Of a stretch of DNA of 64,000 nt, positions 9,121 to 19,100 are shown one piece after another (positions within the stretch are counted from its first letter, which is position 1; each line of letters starts with the position of its first letter). The position numbers were made by a program, and so were the translations under genes. The stretch covers positions 62,001-126,000 of the forward strand of contig JAPDQB010000003.1 in assembly GCA_034506175.1 (NCBI GenBank), in the 5' to 3' direction. This DNA is from a candidate division KSB1 bacterium. Lineage in GTDB: Bacteria > Zhuqueibacterota > Zhuqueibacteria > Zhuqueibacterales > Zhuqueibacteraceae. Below the pieces are notes generated by a model that had not been told where the DNA came from, ran no database searches, and saw only the letters and a program-made list of their open reading frames with translations.

Positions 9121-10953
9121 ATGTGTGGCATCGTCGGTTATCTCGGCAAAAAACCGATTGTCCCGGTTTTAATTGAAGGACTCAAGCGGCTCGAATATCG
9201 CGGCTACGATTCCGCCGGTATCGCGACGCTATCGAATGGCACCGTCAATCTCGTCAAACAGGCGGGAAAAATTTCCAGCCTCGAAGCCTTGCTGGCTGGT
9301 AAGCCGGTCAACGGTTCGGCTGGCATTGCGCACACGAGGTGGGCGACGCACGGCGTGCCGAATGCGCTGAATGCGCATCCGCACACGGATTGCCGGGGCA
9401 AGATCGCGCTGATTCACAACGGCATCATTGAAAATTACTCGGTGATCAAAACCGATTTGATTTCCAAGGGCCACGAATTTAGAACGCAGACCGATACCGA
9501 AGCGCTGGTACATTTGATCGAGGAGTTTTATAAAAACGGCATGACGTTCGAGGAAGCCGTGCGCGCCGCGCTCACGCAGGTGGAAGGCACCTATGGCATC
9601 GCCGTGGTGTGCAGCGACGAGCCGGAGATGATCATCGCCGCGCGCAAGGGCAGCCCCCTGGTCCTCGGCCACGGCGATGGCGAGAACTTCGTGGCCTCGG
9701 ATGTTTCGGCGATCCTTGACCACACCAAGCAGGTCAGTTACCTCGATGACGACGAGATGGCGGTGGTGCGCCGGGACGGCATCGAGGTGAAAACCATCAG
9801 CAACCAGCCGGTGCAAAAGCAAGTCGAGCAGGTGGCGTTTGATCTCGAACGCATCGAAAAGGGCGGTTATGATCATTTCATGTTGAAGGAGATCATGGAG
9901 CAACCGCGCACCATCAAAGACGCGATGCGCGGCCGGTTGATCAAAGACGAGGGCATCGCGCGGCTCGGCGGCATGCGCGAGGTGATGGATGCCTTGCTGA
10001 ATGCGAAACGCTTTCTCATCACCGCCTGCGGCACCTCCTGGCACGCGGCGCTGATCGGCGAGTATATGCTGGAGGAATTTGTGCGGGTGCCGGTCGAGGT
10101 CGAGTACGCCAGCGAATTTCGCTACCGTGATCCGGTGATTGAGGAGAACAACGTCGTCATCGTCATCAGCCAGTCCGGTGAAACCGCGGACACGCTGGCC
10201 GCCGTGCGCGAGGCGAAACGCAAGGGCGCGACGGTGATCGGCATTTGTAACGTTGTCGGCTCGAGCATCGCGCGCGAAGTGCACGCTGGTGCCTACATTC
10301 ACGCCGGGCCGGAAATCGGCGTGGCCTCGACGAAAGCGTTCACCTCGCAAGTGACGCTGCTGGCGGTGATCACGTTGTTTTTGGCGCGGCATCGAAACAT
10401 GTCGGCGGCCAAAGGCGCGGAGATCGTGCAGGAGATGGCGGCGCTGCCGGAGAAAGTTGAAAAGATTCTCGGCGTGCGCGAAGAGATAAAAAAGATTGCG
10501 CAAATTTATTATCAGAACAGCAATTTTCTTTACCTCGGCCGCGGTTATAATTTTCCGGTGGCGTTGGAAGGCGCTTTGAAGCTGAAAGAAATTTCTTACA
10601 TTCACGCTGAGGGCTATCCGGCGGCGGAAATGAAACACGGCCCGATCGCCTTGATCGATGAAAACATGCCGGTGGTTTTCATCGCCACCAAGGATTCGAC
10701 CTATGACAAGATCGTCAGTAATATCGAAGAGGTGCGCGCGCGGCACGGCCGGGTGATTGCCATTGCCACCGAGGGCGATGAGGAGATTAAAAAGCGCGCC
10801 GATCACGTGATTTACATTCCGCCGACGCAGCAAATGCTGATGCCGATTTTGACGATCATTCCGCTGCAATTGCTGGCTTATTACATCGCAATTTTGCGCG
10901 GCTGTGACGTCGATCAACCGCGCAATCTCGCCAAAAGCGTGACGGTAGAATAA
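9121..10953 (+). CDS. glmS: Glutamine-fructose-6-phosphate aminotransferase (isomerising)
   Basis: 610 residues; makes glucosamine-6-phosphate from fructose-6-phosphate and glutamine, the entry to UDP-GlcNAc and peptidoglycan. The ATG at 9121 is chosen because MCGIVGYLG puts the catalytic cysteine first after Met removal, and AGGAGG (9108-9113) is correctly spaced; the ATG at 9115 is too close. The glutaminase domain covers ~1-220 (TRWATHG, NGIIEN), SIS domain 1 ~290-420 (CGTSWHA, SQSGETADT), SIS domain 2 ~460-600 (LGRGYNFPVALEGALKLKEI), and the C-terminus DQPRNLAKSVTVE is typical. No glmS ribozyme was recognised. nagB and a GlmU-like gene are nearby. Confidence 0.97.
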   Translation: MCGIVGYLGKKPIVPVLIEGLKRLEYRGYDSAGIATLSNGTVNLVKQAGKISSLEALLAGKPVNGSAGIAHTRWATHGVPNALNAHPHTDCRGKIALIHNGIIENYSVIKTDLISKGHEFRTQTDTEALVHLIEEFYKNGMTFEEAVRAALTQVEGTYGIAVVCSDEPEMIIAARKGSPLVLGHGDGENFVASDVSAILDHTKQVSYLDDDEMAVVRRDGIEVKTISNQPVQKQVEQVAFDLERIEKGGYDHFMLKEIMEQPRTIKDAMRGRLIKDEGIARLGGMREVMDALLNAKRFLITACGTSWHAALIGEYMLEEFVRVPVEVEYASEFRYRDPVIEENNVVIVISQSGETADTLAAVREAKRKGATVIGICNVVGSSIAREVHAGAYIHAGPEIGVASTKAFTSQVTLLAVITLFLARHRNMSAAKGAEIVQEMAALPEKVEKILGVREEIKKIAQIYYQNSNFLYLGRGYNFPVALEGALKLKEISYIHAEGYPAAEMKHGPIALIDENMPVVFIATKDSTYDKIVSNIEEVRARHGRVIAIATEGDEEIKKRADHVIYIPPTQQMLMPILTIIPLQLLAYYIAILRGCDVDQPRNLAKSVTVE

Positions 10954-11040
10954 GACATGGACGAACAGATCACGGCGCGGAGGCGCAGGCTGAGCCCGTG
11001 GGGCGACGCCCGCAGGGAATCGGATTAAAACTGACTACGC

Positions 11041-12894
11041 ATGAAAAACTATATTTTTCGCGCTCACAAGATAACCAAGATCACTCAGGCTGCCGCCGTT
11101 TTTTTGTTTATTCTTTCAACGCTGGCAGCGGCCCAGGAAAGATCGGTGCCGCGCTCGACGACGGAAGTGGAAACGCAGTTCAAGCAAGGCGTGGAGTTAT
11201 TCAATGCCGGCCGCTATGAGGAAGCGCTGGGGGTTTGCGACGGATTGCTGCAAGGCGAGGCGATGCATCAGCGCGTGTCGGCGGCGCTTTATATGCGGGC
11301 GCGCTCGGCGTATCAGCTTGGGCGCTACGAAACCGCGCGCGCGGCGCTCGATGACCTAGAGCGCAGTTTCCCGAAAAGCCAGTACCTGCAGCACGGCCAT
11401 GCTTTGCTGGGGATGATTGCTTTTCAAAAAGAGGAATATCTGGAAGCTGCTGTTGAATTTCTGCTGGTGGTTGAAACCGGGCGAAACGCCACCCTGCGGA
11501 CGCAGGCCATGGAATGGCTGCGTGTGGTGCTGGACGATTATCTGCCCCTGAATGATTTGCGGCGTTTGCGCAAAAGTTACGCCGGCCCCAAAGGCACGCC
11601 GTATGTCGTGCTGGCGTTGGCGCGCGACGAGCTGGCGGCGGGGAATCGTGAAATCGGTGAAAAACTGATCGACGACTTTTTGCGAGCCAATCCCGACACG
11701 CCGCTGCGCGCCGAGTTGGAAGAACTGCGCAACATCGGCGGTGAGCCGGTTGGCCGCGCGGTGCGGGTCGGCATCGTTTTACCTTTGAGCGGCATCGACG
11801 CCGATGCCGGGATGGGTGTTTATAACGGCATCAAATTCGCTCAGCTCACCAGCGCCACCAATAACGGCGCTCCGGCCATCGAGTTGGTCGTGCGCGATTC
11901 GGAAAGCAGCCTGCTCAACACGGTGAAAGTGACGCAAGAGTTGCTTACCGATCCCTCGGTGGTGGCGATCATCGGCGAAGTCGATAACGCCGCCACTGCC
12001 GCTGCGGCGGCGCTGGCCAACGCCAAAGGCGTGCCGTTTCTGGCGCCGGTGGCGACGGAAAACGGCATTGGCGCGTTGGGTGAAAATGTTTTTCAGCTTA
12101 ATGCCGATCGCGAGCGCAAGAGTCGGGCCTTGGCTGAATATGCTTTCAAATTTTTAAACGCGCGCACCTTTGTCACGATTGCGCCGCAGGATGATTATGG
12201 CCAGCAAATGGCCGATGCCTTCAGCGCGGCGATTGACAGCCTCGGCGGCGAAATTATCGCACAAAAATGGTATTATGGCGAGCCGCAGGATCTCGGTCGC
12301 GCTTTCAAAGCGATTCGCGCCGCCGCCTTTCGTCGCGCTCATAAAGATTCGCTGCGGTTCAAACTTTTTCCGCCGGGAATGGCGCCGAAAATCATCGACC
12401 CCGAAGATGTCAATATTCCGGTGACGAACCTCAATGCGATTTTCATGCCGTTGCACCAGGAGGATATTCGATTGGTGGCCGGACAACGCGCTTACTTCAA
12501 TCTGCAGAGCGCCATCATCGGCGGCGAGTACTGGTATTTGCCTGATTTGGAAAAGAACCGGGAACTGCAGCGTTATGTCGACGGCGCCATCTTCGCGAGC
12601 GATTATTTTATCGATCCTGAAAATGCCCGCTACAAGCAATTTCGCAACGACTTCCGCACCCGCATGGGAACCACGCCGGAGAAATGGGAACTTTTTGGCT
12701 ACGACGCGGCCACGCTGCTGTTCAAGGCCATCCAGCAGGGTGGCCGCAATCGCGGCCAGCTTCGCGAAACACTTGCCAAAATCGATAACTTTATCGGCAT
12801 GAAAGGTGAGATGGCGCTTAATAATCCCGCCAAGGTCAACAGTAAAGTGAATATTTTGCAAATCCGCGGCGCGCAGATTGTCAAGTTGCGTTAG
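11041..12894 (+). CDS. TPR plus periplasmic-binding-protein fold (branched-chain amino acid receptor/LpoA-like)
   Basis: 617 residues. A signal peptide (hydrophobic AAAVFLFILSTLAAA, cleavage probably after AAA or AQ near residue 35) points to the periplasm; no lipobox cysteine is seen. Residues ~40-235 are TPR-like helices (FKQGVELFNAGRYEEAL, ALYMRARSAYQLGRYETA). Residues ~240-617 form a type I periplasmic binding fold starting VRVGIVLPLSG, with VVAIIGEVDNAATAAAA and DDYGQQMADAF. The order of TPR then binding fold recalls LpoA-type penicillin-binding-protein activators, but solute binding is equally possible. It follows glmS by 87 bases with no clear terminator. The ribosome site is weak. Confidence 0.8.
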   Translation: MKNYIFRAHKITKITQAAAVFLFILSTLAAAQERSVPRSTTEVETQFKQGVELFNAGRYEEALGVCDGLLQGEAMHQRVSAALYMRARSAYQLGRYETARAALDDLERSFPKSQYLQHGHALLGMIAFQKEEYLEAAVEFLLVVETGRNATLRTQAMEWLRVVLDDYLPLNDLRRLRKSYAGPKGTPYVVLALARDELAAGNREIGEKLIDDFLRANPDTPLRAELEELRNIGGEPVGRAVRVGIVLPLSGIDADAGMGVYNGIKFAQLTSATNNGAPAIELVVRDSESSLLNTVKVTQELLTDPSVVAIIGEVDNAATAAAAALANAKGVPFLAPVATENGIGALGENVFQLNADRERKSRALAEYAFKFLNARTFVTIAPQDDYGQQMADAFSAAIDSLGGEIIAQKWYYGEPQDLGRAFKAIRAAAFRRAHKDSLRFKLFPPGMAPKIIDPEDVNIPVTNLNAIFMPLHQEDIRLVAGQRAYFNLQSAIIGGEYWYLPDLEKNRELQRYVDGAIFASDYFIDPENARYKQFRNDFRTRMGTTPEKWELFGYDAATLLFKAIQQGGRNRGQLRETLAKIDNFIGMKGEMALNNPAKVNSKVNILQIRGAQIVKLR

Positions 12895-13103
12895 CCTGTG
12901 AAAAATAAGATGTGTTAGAAAACCAGGAAAGGTTTTAACCACCAGGACACGAAGCCGGCAGGAATTTGGCTCAACGTCGTGACCTGGTGTCTTTGTGGTA
13001 AATTTGGGTTTCGCTCGTCTGGGTTGGGTTTCCTCAAAAGTAAGCCATTCCTGGCGTGGAAATTCTCTTAAAAGTCCTCAACCATTCCGCCTTCGCCTGT
13101 TGT

Positions 13104-13841
13104 TCAATAGGTCATGGTCAATTTTGAAGCCGCAGCTTTATCCGCGATGACGAAGGCGTAGCGATGCAACTGCACGATCGTTGCCGGCCATTTGGCTGTG
13201 ATGGGGCCTTCGCAGGTTGCCGCAATCGCCTCGGCTTTGCTCTCGCCGCTTGCCAGCAGCAACAATTCTTTTGCATCCATAATCGTGCCCACGCCCATTG
13301 TAATGGCGTATTTCGGCACCTCGTCCGGATTTTTGAAGAACCGTGCGTTGGCTTCGCGTGTCGTGCCGGTGAGCGTCTTGATGCGCGTGCGCGAGCCGAG
13401 TGAGGAGCCGGGCTCGTTGAACGCAATGTGGCCGTTGGCGCCGATGCCGAGAATCTGCAAATCAATCCCCCCGGCTTTCACGATCTGTTCTTCGTACCAT
13501 TCGCAAAAGGCATCAATGTCCTTCGCCATGCCCATCGGAATATGAACGAAGCGGCGATCGACGTTGATGTGCTTGAACAGATTTTCCCACATGAAATAGT
13601 GATAACTTTGATCGTGCTCCGGCGGCAGGCCGACGTACTCGTCCAAATTGAACGTCGTGACTTTGGAAAAATCCAGGCCCTCATTTTTGTGCATGCGAAT
13701 CAACTCTTTGTACATGCCCAGCGGCGTGCTGCCGGTGGCAAAGCCCAGCACGCAATTCGGCTTCTTGCGCACCAATTCCGCCACGATGCGTGCGCCTTCC
13801 TTGCTCATTTCCTCATAGTTCTCTTTGATGTGGACCAGCAT
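13104..13841 (-). CDS. nagB: Glucosamine-6-phosphate deaminase
   Basis: 245 residues; converts glucosamine-6-phosphate to fructose-6-phosphate and ammonia, opposing GlmS. Family motifs are present: LGFATGSTPLGMYKEL (phosphate loop), TFNLDEYVGL (catalytic Asp), DQSYHYFMWENLF, ILGIGANGHIAFNEPGSS (catalytic His and Glu) and SRTRIKTLT. A GGAGAGAATC ribosome site precedes the ATG. It converges with the glmS/TPR pair and lies downstream of the GlmU-like gene on the same strand, so amino-sugar making and breaking are encoded back to back. Other sugar-phosphate isomerases of the family are less likely given the full motif set. Confidence 0.95.
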   Translation of the reverse strand: MLVHIKENYEEMSKEGARIVAELVRKKPNCVLGFATGSTPLGMYKELIRMHKNEGLDFSKVTTFNLDEYVGLPPEHDQSYHYFMWENLFKHINVDRRFVHIPMGMAKDIDAFCEWYEEQIVKAGGIDLQILGIGANGHIAFNEPGSSLGSRTRIKTLTGTTREANARFFKNPDEVPKYAITMGVGTIMDAKELLLLASGESKAEAIAATCEGPITAKWPATIVQLHRYAFVIADKAAASKLTMTY

Positions 13842-13974
13842 GATTCTCTCCTTGCTTTTTTAACTTGTTTTTCGTGTAACCTGATACGTGTAACGTTCCT
13901 CAAAAGAAACATCTGTTAGAATTGCAACGAAGCGTCCGATTCGTAGACCGTTACATGTTGAACGTTACACGATA

Positions 13975-15207
13975 TTACCATTTCCGTTCCAATGCAGTCA
14001 TTTCAAAAACCTGCCGCAGCATCTTCTCCTGCGCCGTTGAGAGCGTGATTTTCCGCCGCGCCATCACACGACGAGCCACCTCCAGTGCCTTCTCACAATC
14101 GTAAGTTTCCATGCCCTCAATGCCACCCCAAGTAAACGACGGGATGAATTTAGCCGGATAACCCGCGCCGAAAATATTGCTCATGACCCCGACGACAGTG
14201 CCGGTGTTGAACATGGTGTTGATGCCGCATTTCGAATGATCTCCCATGATCAAACCGACAAAGAGCAAGCCGCTGTCCACCATCTCGCCGTTGACGTAAA
14301 CTTTCACCGTGCTGTAATTGTTTTTCAAATCGCTGTTGTTGGAATCCGCGCCGAGATTGACCCATTGCCCGAGATAGGCATGGCCGAGAAAGCCCTCGTG
14401 CTGCTTGTTGCTGTAGCTGTGAATGATGGATTCTTCCACCTCGCCGCCGACTTTGCAGACTTCGCCGATGCAAGTGCCTTCGTAAATTTTCGCGCCCATT
14501 TTAATGGTGGATTTGGCGCCGACAAAGACCGGGCCCAGCAAACACGCATTCGCCATAATCGTCGCGCCTTCGTCGATATAAATCGGGCCGTCTTCCGCAT
14601 CGAGCACGACGCCGGGCTTGATTTTCGCGCCGGCGGCGATGTAGATGTTTTTCTCTTCCAGCAGCGTGACATTGGGATAGATTTTTCCCAAAATTTGTCC
14701 GCCGCGATTGAAACAAGCAAAGTCGCGACGAATCTGCCCGGCATTGTGATGCACCAAATCCCACGGGTAACGAATGAACGTGCCGTCGATCTCCTCAACC
14801 GGCAGGCCCTCGAACCACGAGGTTGGGATGACACCATCTTTTATTTGCGCCAGCGAAGCGAGGCGATTGCCGCTGATCCACGCTGCGGCGACCTCGCCGT
14901 CTTTTTTCCAAACCATGTTTTGCGAGCCGGGTGCGGACAGTTTTTCTCCCAAGATAAAACGCCCATTGATGAAAAGACAAGGTTCGGAGGGCAGATGATT
15001 GACCGGCACCGTGGGCAGGATTTCACGAACAACCTCGACAAGATACGTCCGGCAAAAAAGATGAAGTCGGCTATCGGGAAAACGACAGGCGATTTTTTCG
15101 CGCAGGAGGGAAATGCCGCAGCGGAGATCATACACCGGGCGGGTTAAGGTCAACGGATAGAGACGAGTAAAGTGCTCGTCTTCAAAGATACAAAGATTGG
15201 TGGGCAT
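13975..15207 (-). CDS. GlmU-like sugar nucleotidyltransferase/acyltransferase (Bacteroidota-type alternative GlmU)
   Basis: 410 residues. The N-terminal part (CIFEDEHFTRLYPLTLTRPVYDLRCG) is the divergent nucleotidyltransferase signature of the alternative GlmU family. From about residue 190 a left-handed beta helix follows (hexapeptide repeats such as GAKIKPGVVLDAEDGPIYIDEG, then ATIMANACLLGPVFVGAKST), typical of sugar acyltransferases. Family knowledge suggests GlcNAc-1-P to UDP-GlcNAc chemistry. GAGGA precedes the ATG. The first 33 codons are duplicated, with five mismatches, at 15942-16039 on the far side of a toxin-antitoxin pair, so the original promoter may have been displaced. Confidence 0.85.
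   Translation of the reverse strand: MPTNLCIFEDEHFTRLYPLTLTRPVYDLRCGISLLREKIACRFPDSRLHLFCRTYLVEVVREILPTVPVNHLPSEPCLFINGRFILGEKLSAPGSQNMVWKKDGEVAAAWISGNRLASLAQIKDGVIPTSWFEGLPVEEIDGTFIRYPWDLVHHNAGQIRRDFACFNRGGQILGKIYPNVTLLEEKNIYIAAGAKIKPGVVLDAEDGPIYIDEGATIMANACLLGPVFVGAKSTIKMGAKIYEGTCIGEVCKVGGEVEESIIHSYSNKQHEGFLGHAYLGQWVNLGADSNNSDLKNNYSTVKVYVNGEMVDSGLLFVGLIMGDHSKCGINTMFNTGTVVGVMSNIFGAGYPAKFIPSFTWGGIEGMETYDCEKALEVARRVMARRKITLSTAQEKMLRQVFEMTALERKW
15110..15207 (-). repeat. Direct repeat copy 1: first 33 codons of the GlmU-like gene
   Basis: These 98 bases match 15942-16039 at 93 of 98 positions in the same orientation. The copies diverge completely beyond codon 33. They bracket the DUF433/DUF5615 pair. 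Confidence 0.9.
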
Positions 15208-15254
15208 GATTCATCCTCACATTGAACGTACGCATCATGGAAATTCCGTTTTTG

Positions 15255-15626
15255 CTATGGAGATTTTCGACCAATAATACGGGCTTTTGTTGCCGTGACC
15301 ACAACAAGTACTCCACGGTAATCGGTAAGTGTTGATTGAGCTAAGAAACGCTGCAGAGCGCGATTCATGCGTTCTGCAGTAAGAGGTTTCACGCGAATCA
15401 CAATGATTCCCGTGTACATACTTGGAGGGTATTGGCGGCCATTGGCAAAAATTTTATCTGCCGAAATCAACACGCGATTTTCACGCCATGCCAAATCTGC
15501 AACGACATGATCCGGCACACCGCTGCCGAGACGCACATCCACGCTATCGACTTGGAAGCCGTAGAGCTCCAAAAGGCGTCGAGTGGAACGTGCAATGTCG
15601 CTGTCCGCCAATGCCGGGATTTTCAT
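15255..15626 (-). CDS. DUF5615 PIN-like protein (probable toxin)
   Basis: 123 residues, PIN-like fold of the DUF5615/Mut7-C group, commonly paired with DUF433. The start (KIPALADSDIARSTRRLLELYGF) shows ADSD where relatives have DEN, and VPDHVVADLAWRENRVLISADKIFA carries the later acidic positions. These acidic residues bind metal in PIN RNases, and activity here is inferred. Its ATG overlaps the antitoxin stop by four bases (ATGA), as in classic toxin-antitoxin pairs. A second such pair is at 31874-32435. Part of the island that includes the NACHT gene. Confidence 0.75.
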   Translation of the reverse strand: MKIPALADSDIARSTRRLLELYGFQVDSVDVRLGSGVPDHVVADLAWRENRVLISADKIFANGRQYPPSMYTGIIVIRVKPLTAERMNRALQRFLAQSTLTDYRGVLVVVTATKARIIGRKSP

Positions 15627-15871
15627 CTGCCGTTTTCAATTTTTTCGACGGCGCGAGAGGCAAAGCGCATCGCGGCTTGAATATCGGCGCGCGTCAGCGT
15701 GGGATACTCGAAAATGATTTCTTCCGGCATATAACCTTCGGCAAGATGATCAAGAATCAAGCGTACCGGAATACGTGTTCCGGCAATGACTGGTTTACCG
15801 CCTAAAATTTTGGGATCTCGAATGATTCTCGATTTTTTAGGAGAACGAGTCAAAGTTTTTAAAGATTTCAT
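15623..15871 (-). CDS. DUF433 antitoxin-like protein
   Basis: 82 residues. The DUF433 core is clear: IIRDPKILGGKPVIAGTRIP, then VRLILDHLAEGYMPEEIIFEYP and LTRADIQAAMRFA. DUF433 proteins are small helix-turn-helix proteins, usually upstream of and overlapping DUF5615 genes, thought to be the antitoxin and autorepressor. The Lys/Arg/Ser-rich start (MKSLKTLTRSPKKSR) is a short extension. Translation is coupled to the toxin through a four-base overlap. Confidence 0.8.
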   Translation of the reverse strand: MKSLKTLTRSPKKSRIIRDPKILGGKPVIAGTRIPVRLILDHLAEGYMPEEIIFEYPTLTRADIQAAMRFASRAVEKIENGR

Positions 15872-15941
15872 GTGTATTTTCCAAAGTTTAATGGAATATG
15901 GAAAAAATACGTTTGGGAAGCAACATGAAGTTCACCACAGC

Positions 15942-16039
15942 GAAATGCCGCAGCGGAGATCATACACCGGGCGGGTTAAGGTCAACGGATAGAGACGAGT
16001 AGAGTGCTCGTCTTCAAAGATACAAATGTTGGGAGGCAT
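15942..16039 (-). repeat. Direct repeat copy 2: truncated 5' end of the GlmU-like gene
   Basis: Encodes a start codon and 33 residues nearly identical to the intact gene (MPPNICIFEDEHSTRLYPL...), with a GAGGA ribosome site upstream, then the match stops. Differences are T3P, L5I and F13S. It lies between the NACHT gene and the antitoxin. The 307-base interval 15872-16178 holds this fragment and the hairpin at 16093-16113 and nothing else I recognise. Confidence 0.9.
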
Positions 16040-16074
16040 ACTTGGACGTCCTCATAGCAAACGCAGGACAACGT

Positions 16075-16113
16075 AATTTTAAAAAAAATTTTCGAGGCGC
16101 TCGCTGCGCTCGC
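16075..16113 (-). terminator. Possible terminator of the NACHT gene
   Basis: Read on the minus strand, GGCGC...GCGCC (16113 down to 16093) forms a GC-rich hairpin followed by CGAAAATTTTTTTT. It lies about 65 bases after the NACHT stop codon. Confidence 0.4.
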
Positions 16114-16178
16114 GCCAAAGCAAATTATCAAATATTAAAATAACCAAATGACTCAAAGGCTCAAATGCCCCATGATTG

Positions 16179-19100
16179 TCACGAGCGCACGGCACGCACG
16201 TAGTAGCCGTAGTAGCCAATGTCGTAGTGGACGCAACCGCCGAAGTTGAAATCGACATACCACGCACGCCCAGCGCTTTTTTTATCGGCCGTCCAAATCC
16301 ACCTCGGCTCCGGGTCAAATACCGGATCGATATACAAATAGCCGTTCATCTTTTTCGGCTCCATCAGCGACATCGCTTCTTCAAGTGTCGGTAAACGCCA
16401 GTCATCATACCCGGCAAATTTCTCGCGGTTAAGCTTCTCGATATATTCCTGTGCATCCTTCCAACCCATGCTTTTTTCGGTTCCACCCTGTTGCCACATT
16501 AAACCGGTGGCGTAATCCATGACCACGCTTTCTTTCTGAGAATCGTAAGCGACATAAAAATGGGAAAGCCCCTTTCCGGCTTTGTTCATGGTAAAATCAA
16601 AAAAGTCCCTTTCCTGCAAAGCCAGCTTGACGGTACCACCAGAGAGCGATTCGTTGGGTTTATCTCGTAATTTTATAGGTTTCACACTGGCATTCTGTGC
16701 CAGTACCGTCAAGCCACTAAGGTCTTCCAGGCCGGTGCACCTGCAAAGATTAAGCGATCTTAGCTTGGGCATCATTGGCAAGCCGCTGAGTTCATTTAAA
16801 CCGGTACACCCGCGGAGACTGAGCGTGGTCAGCTCAGGCAGTTGGGGCGGCAGGCCACTCAAATCTTTCAGAAGATCGCAGCCGCCAAGATCAAGGTGAG
16901 ACGTAAACCGGATTTGTGGAAATTCGCCAAGCTGCTGCAAGTTTTCGAGACGAATAAAATCGCGAACCGGGACATGCAAGAATAAATCTCTTATGGCAAA
17001 GAGCACCTCGCGGCGGAACAATTCATCATCCAAAGCATCTTTGGCAATCGCTCTGACCACCGCCCTTCGAGAATCATTCCCATAGCTTCTTAAAATCCCT
17101 CGCGCTGTGTCGCTGTTGATGAGTTTTAGCGCCTGAACGCAGGCCACCGCTGCTTCTTCATCGAGATTTTCTTTGTATACCAAAAGCGGGGCGGCAAGAT
17201 CACCGGTCAACGCGATCGCTTTGGCTTCGTCGAAATTTTTGGGAGGAATCAGCTTCGCAACCCGCTGATTGACTTGCTCGCGCAGCGCAGCATCAACATC
17301 GATGGCGGTCTCGAGGCAGGCGACGGCAAGGAAGTGAAGCTGATGGCGATGCGCTTGTTCTCGATCTCCGCGCTCAAGCAGTTTGCTGATCAGCTCCTTT
17401 CTGATTTGGCGAGGCGCATGGCCAACCGCCAGAATGATGACTTCGCGCCATTGGTCGTTGGTGGCGTTCTTGATCAGGAGCCCCAGATCATTCTCGTCCA
17501 CGGCCGCTTTGGCGCCGAGGAACTCTTGAAACGTCCGGTGGACAAAATCAATTTTGGTTTCAATGGGCACGCGCAGCAGACCGCTGCGTTCAACCAAAAA
17601 TTCTCGTATCTCGGCGGCAGTAAACTTGGCTTCGTCTTTGCCGAAGTTCATAATTTTCTTTGCAAAACGCCCTTCAGCTTCCTCAAACGAAACGACGGAA
17701 GCTTCATTTCTGATCATGTAGTACGCCAGATCCTGTAGCAATACAAGCTTTTGGCTGTAGCTTAGCGTCGGGGCATACTGCAGGTCAACTGAGAGCTGCT
17801 GTTCTTTGCCACGGCGTTCCAAGAGCATCTCGCAACAGGCGTCATACAACCGCAGCCTTTCCGCCGGGATTTGTTTCTTGCGGTCACGATGCAAGGCGCA
17901 TATCGTGGCGCACAGCAGCGGGTTGGTGGCCAGGTTGCGAATCGGCCGATTTTGTTTGATAAACTCCCGCAAGCTGCTTTCCAGCCCATCGATCTCGGAC
18001 TTTTCCTGATCAGACTGCAGTTCTTCACGCACGGCCAGATGCCAATGCTCCAAAAACTTATAGATGTTGGTCAAGTCCATCGGCTCCAGCTCGAATTCCG
18101 CAAAGCCTTCCCGTGCCAGCCATCCTTCATTGACTGCCGTTGGTCTGGTGGTGACGAGGAACTTCGCTTTCTCGTAAGTATCCCCCAGCTCCTTGATCCA
18201 CTGATAAACGGTGTGCCGCTCGAGTTGCGGAACTTCGTCGACACCATCGATCATGACCACAGCTCTTCCCGACTCCAATATCTGATGCACCCAACCGCCC
18301 GGCATTTTATCGGCAATCAGAGGCACGAGATGGCGGACAAAGTTTTCCGGGGCCGGCAGGCCGGAGTTGACGCATTGCCGCAAAAAAATCACAAAGGGAA
18401 TTCGATGGTTCAAATCCGCCAAACCATTTTTCAATTTTTGCGCGGCACATTGGACGGCAACCCATTTCACCAACGTGGTTTTTCCCGAACCCGCCAATCC
18501 ACGGATCATCAGCCGATCCGCACCGGCTAAAACATCGTCCACCGTTTTGGAAATCCGTTCTTCTCCGGCATCGACTTGTTGATCCGTGCCCGTTTCAACC
18601 ATTCTCGAGATGTCACTTTTTGCATCTGGAATTGCGGATGGTGGGATTCGACGTGAGGGTAATTTTCCTGAAGCGGACAAACTGATATAGGCGACACTCA
18701 GCTGATGCCGGCGACTGGGAGTTGAAACGTCAACGCCAAATAATTCCACCTGATCCAATTTTCGCGCGACTGCCAGCCGGTATTCGGTTTCAAATCGGGC
18801 AAAATTTGCTTCAAGATTGGCTTCCCGGCTTTTTTCGCGAATCTCGCGAACTTCTTTTAGAATAGCTTTCGCGACGCCGTGAATCTCGTTTTCGCGCTGC
18901 AGCACTTCGGCAAAAGTCTTTTCGGTAAAATTCGGAAGCTGAGAAGAAATATCGACGATGTATTGCGCGCACTCATCCACCAGACGGTCATAAAAGGCGC
19001 ATTCGATTTCAGACAATGATTTCTTTTGCTCGACGCTGGCGTTGCCGATAAATTTCGACAGTTCGGAGGGATCCAAATTCCTCTTGACCAAAAGCTCTAC

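Noticed and set aside
9229-10917. 562-codon open frame opposite glmS (minus strand)
   Set aside because: Antisense shadow of a certain gene in GC-rich DNA; His/Arg/Asp-rich composition and no family features.
12895-13103. Partly complementary phrases (CCACCAGGACAC and GACCTGGTGTCTTTGTGG) between convergent genes
   Set aside because: Looks like a common non-coding phrase repeat; pairing too imperfect to call a terminator or element.
15872-16178. Search for a retroelement template repeat or reverse transcriptase near the NACHT gene
   Set aside because: Neither was found here or elsewhere in the window; the diversification idea rests on codon pattern only.
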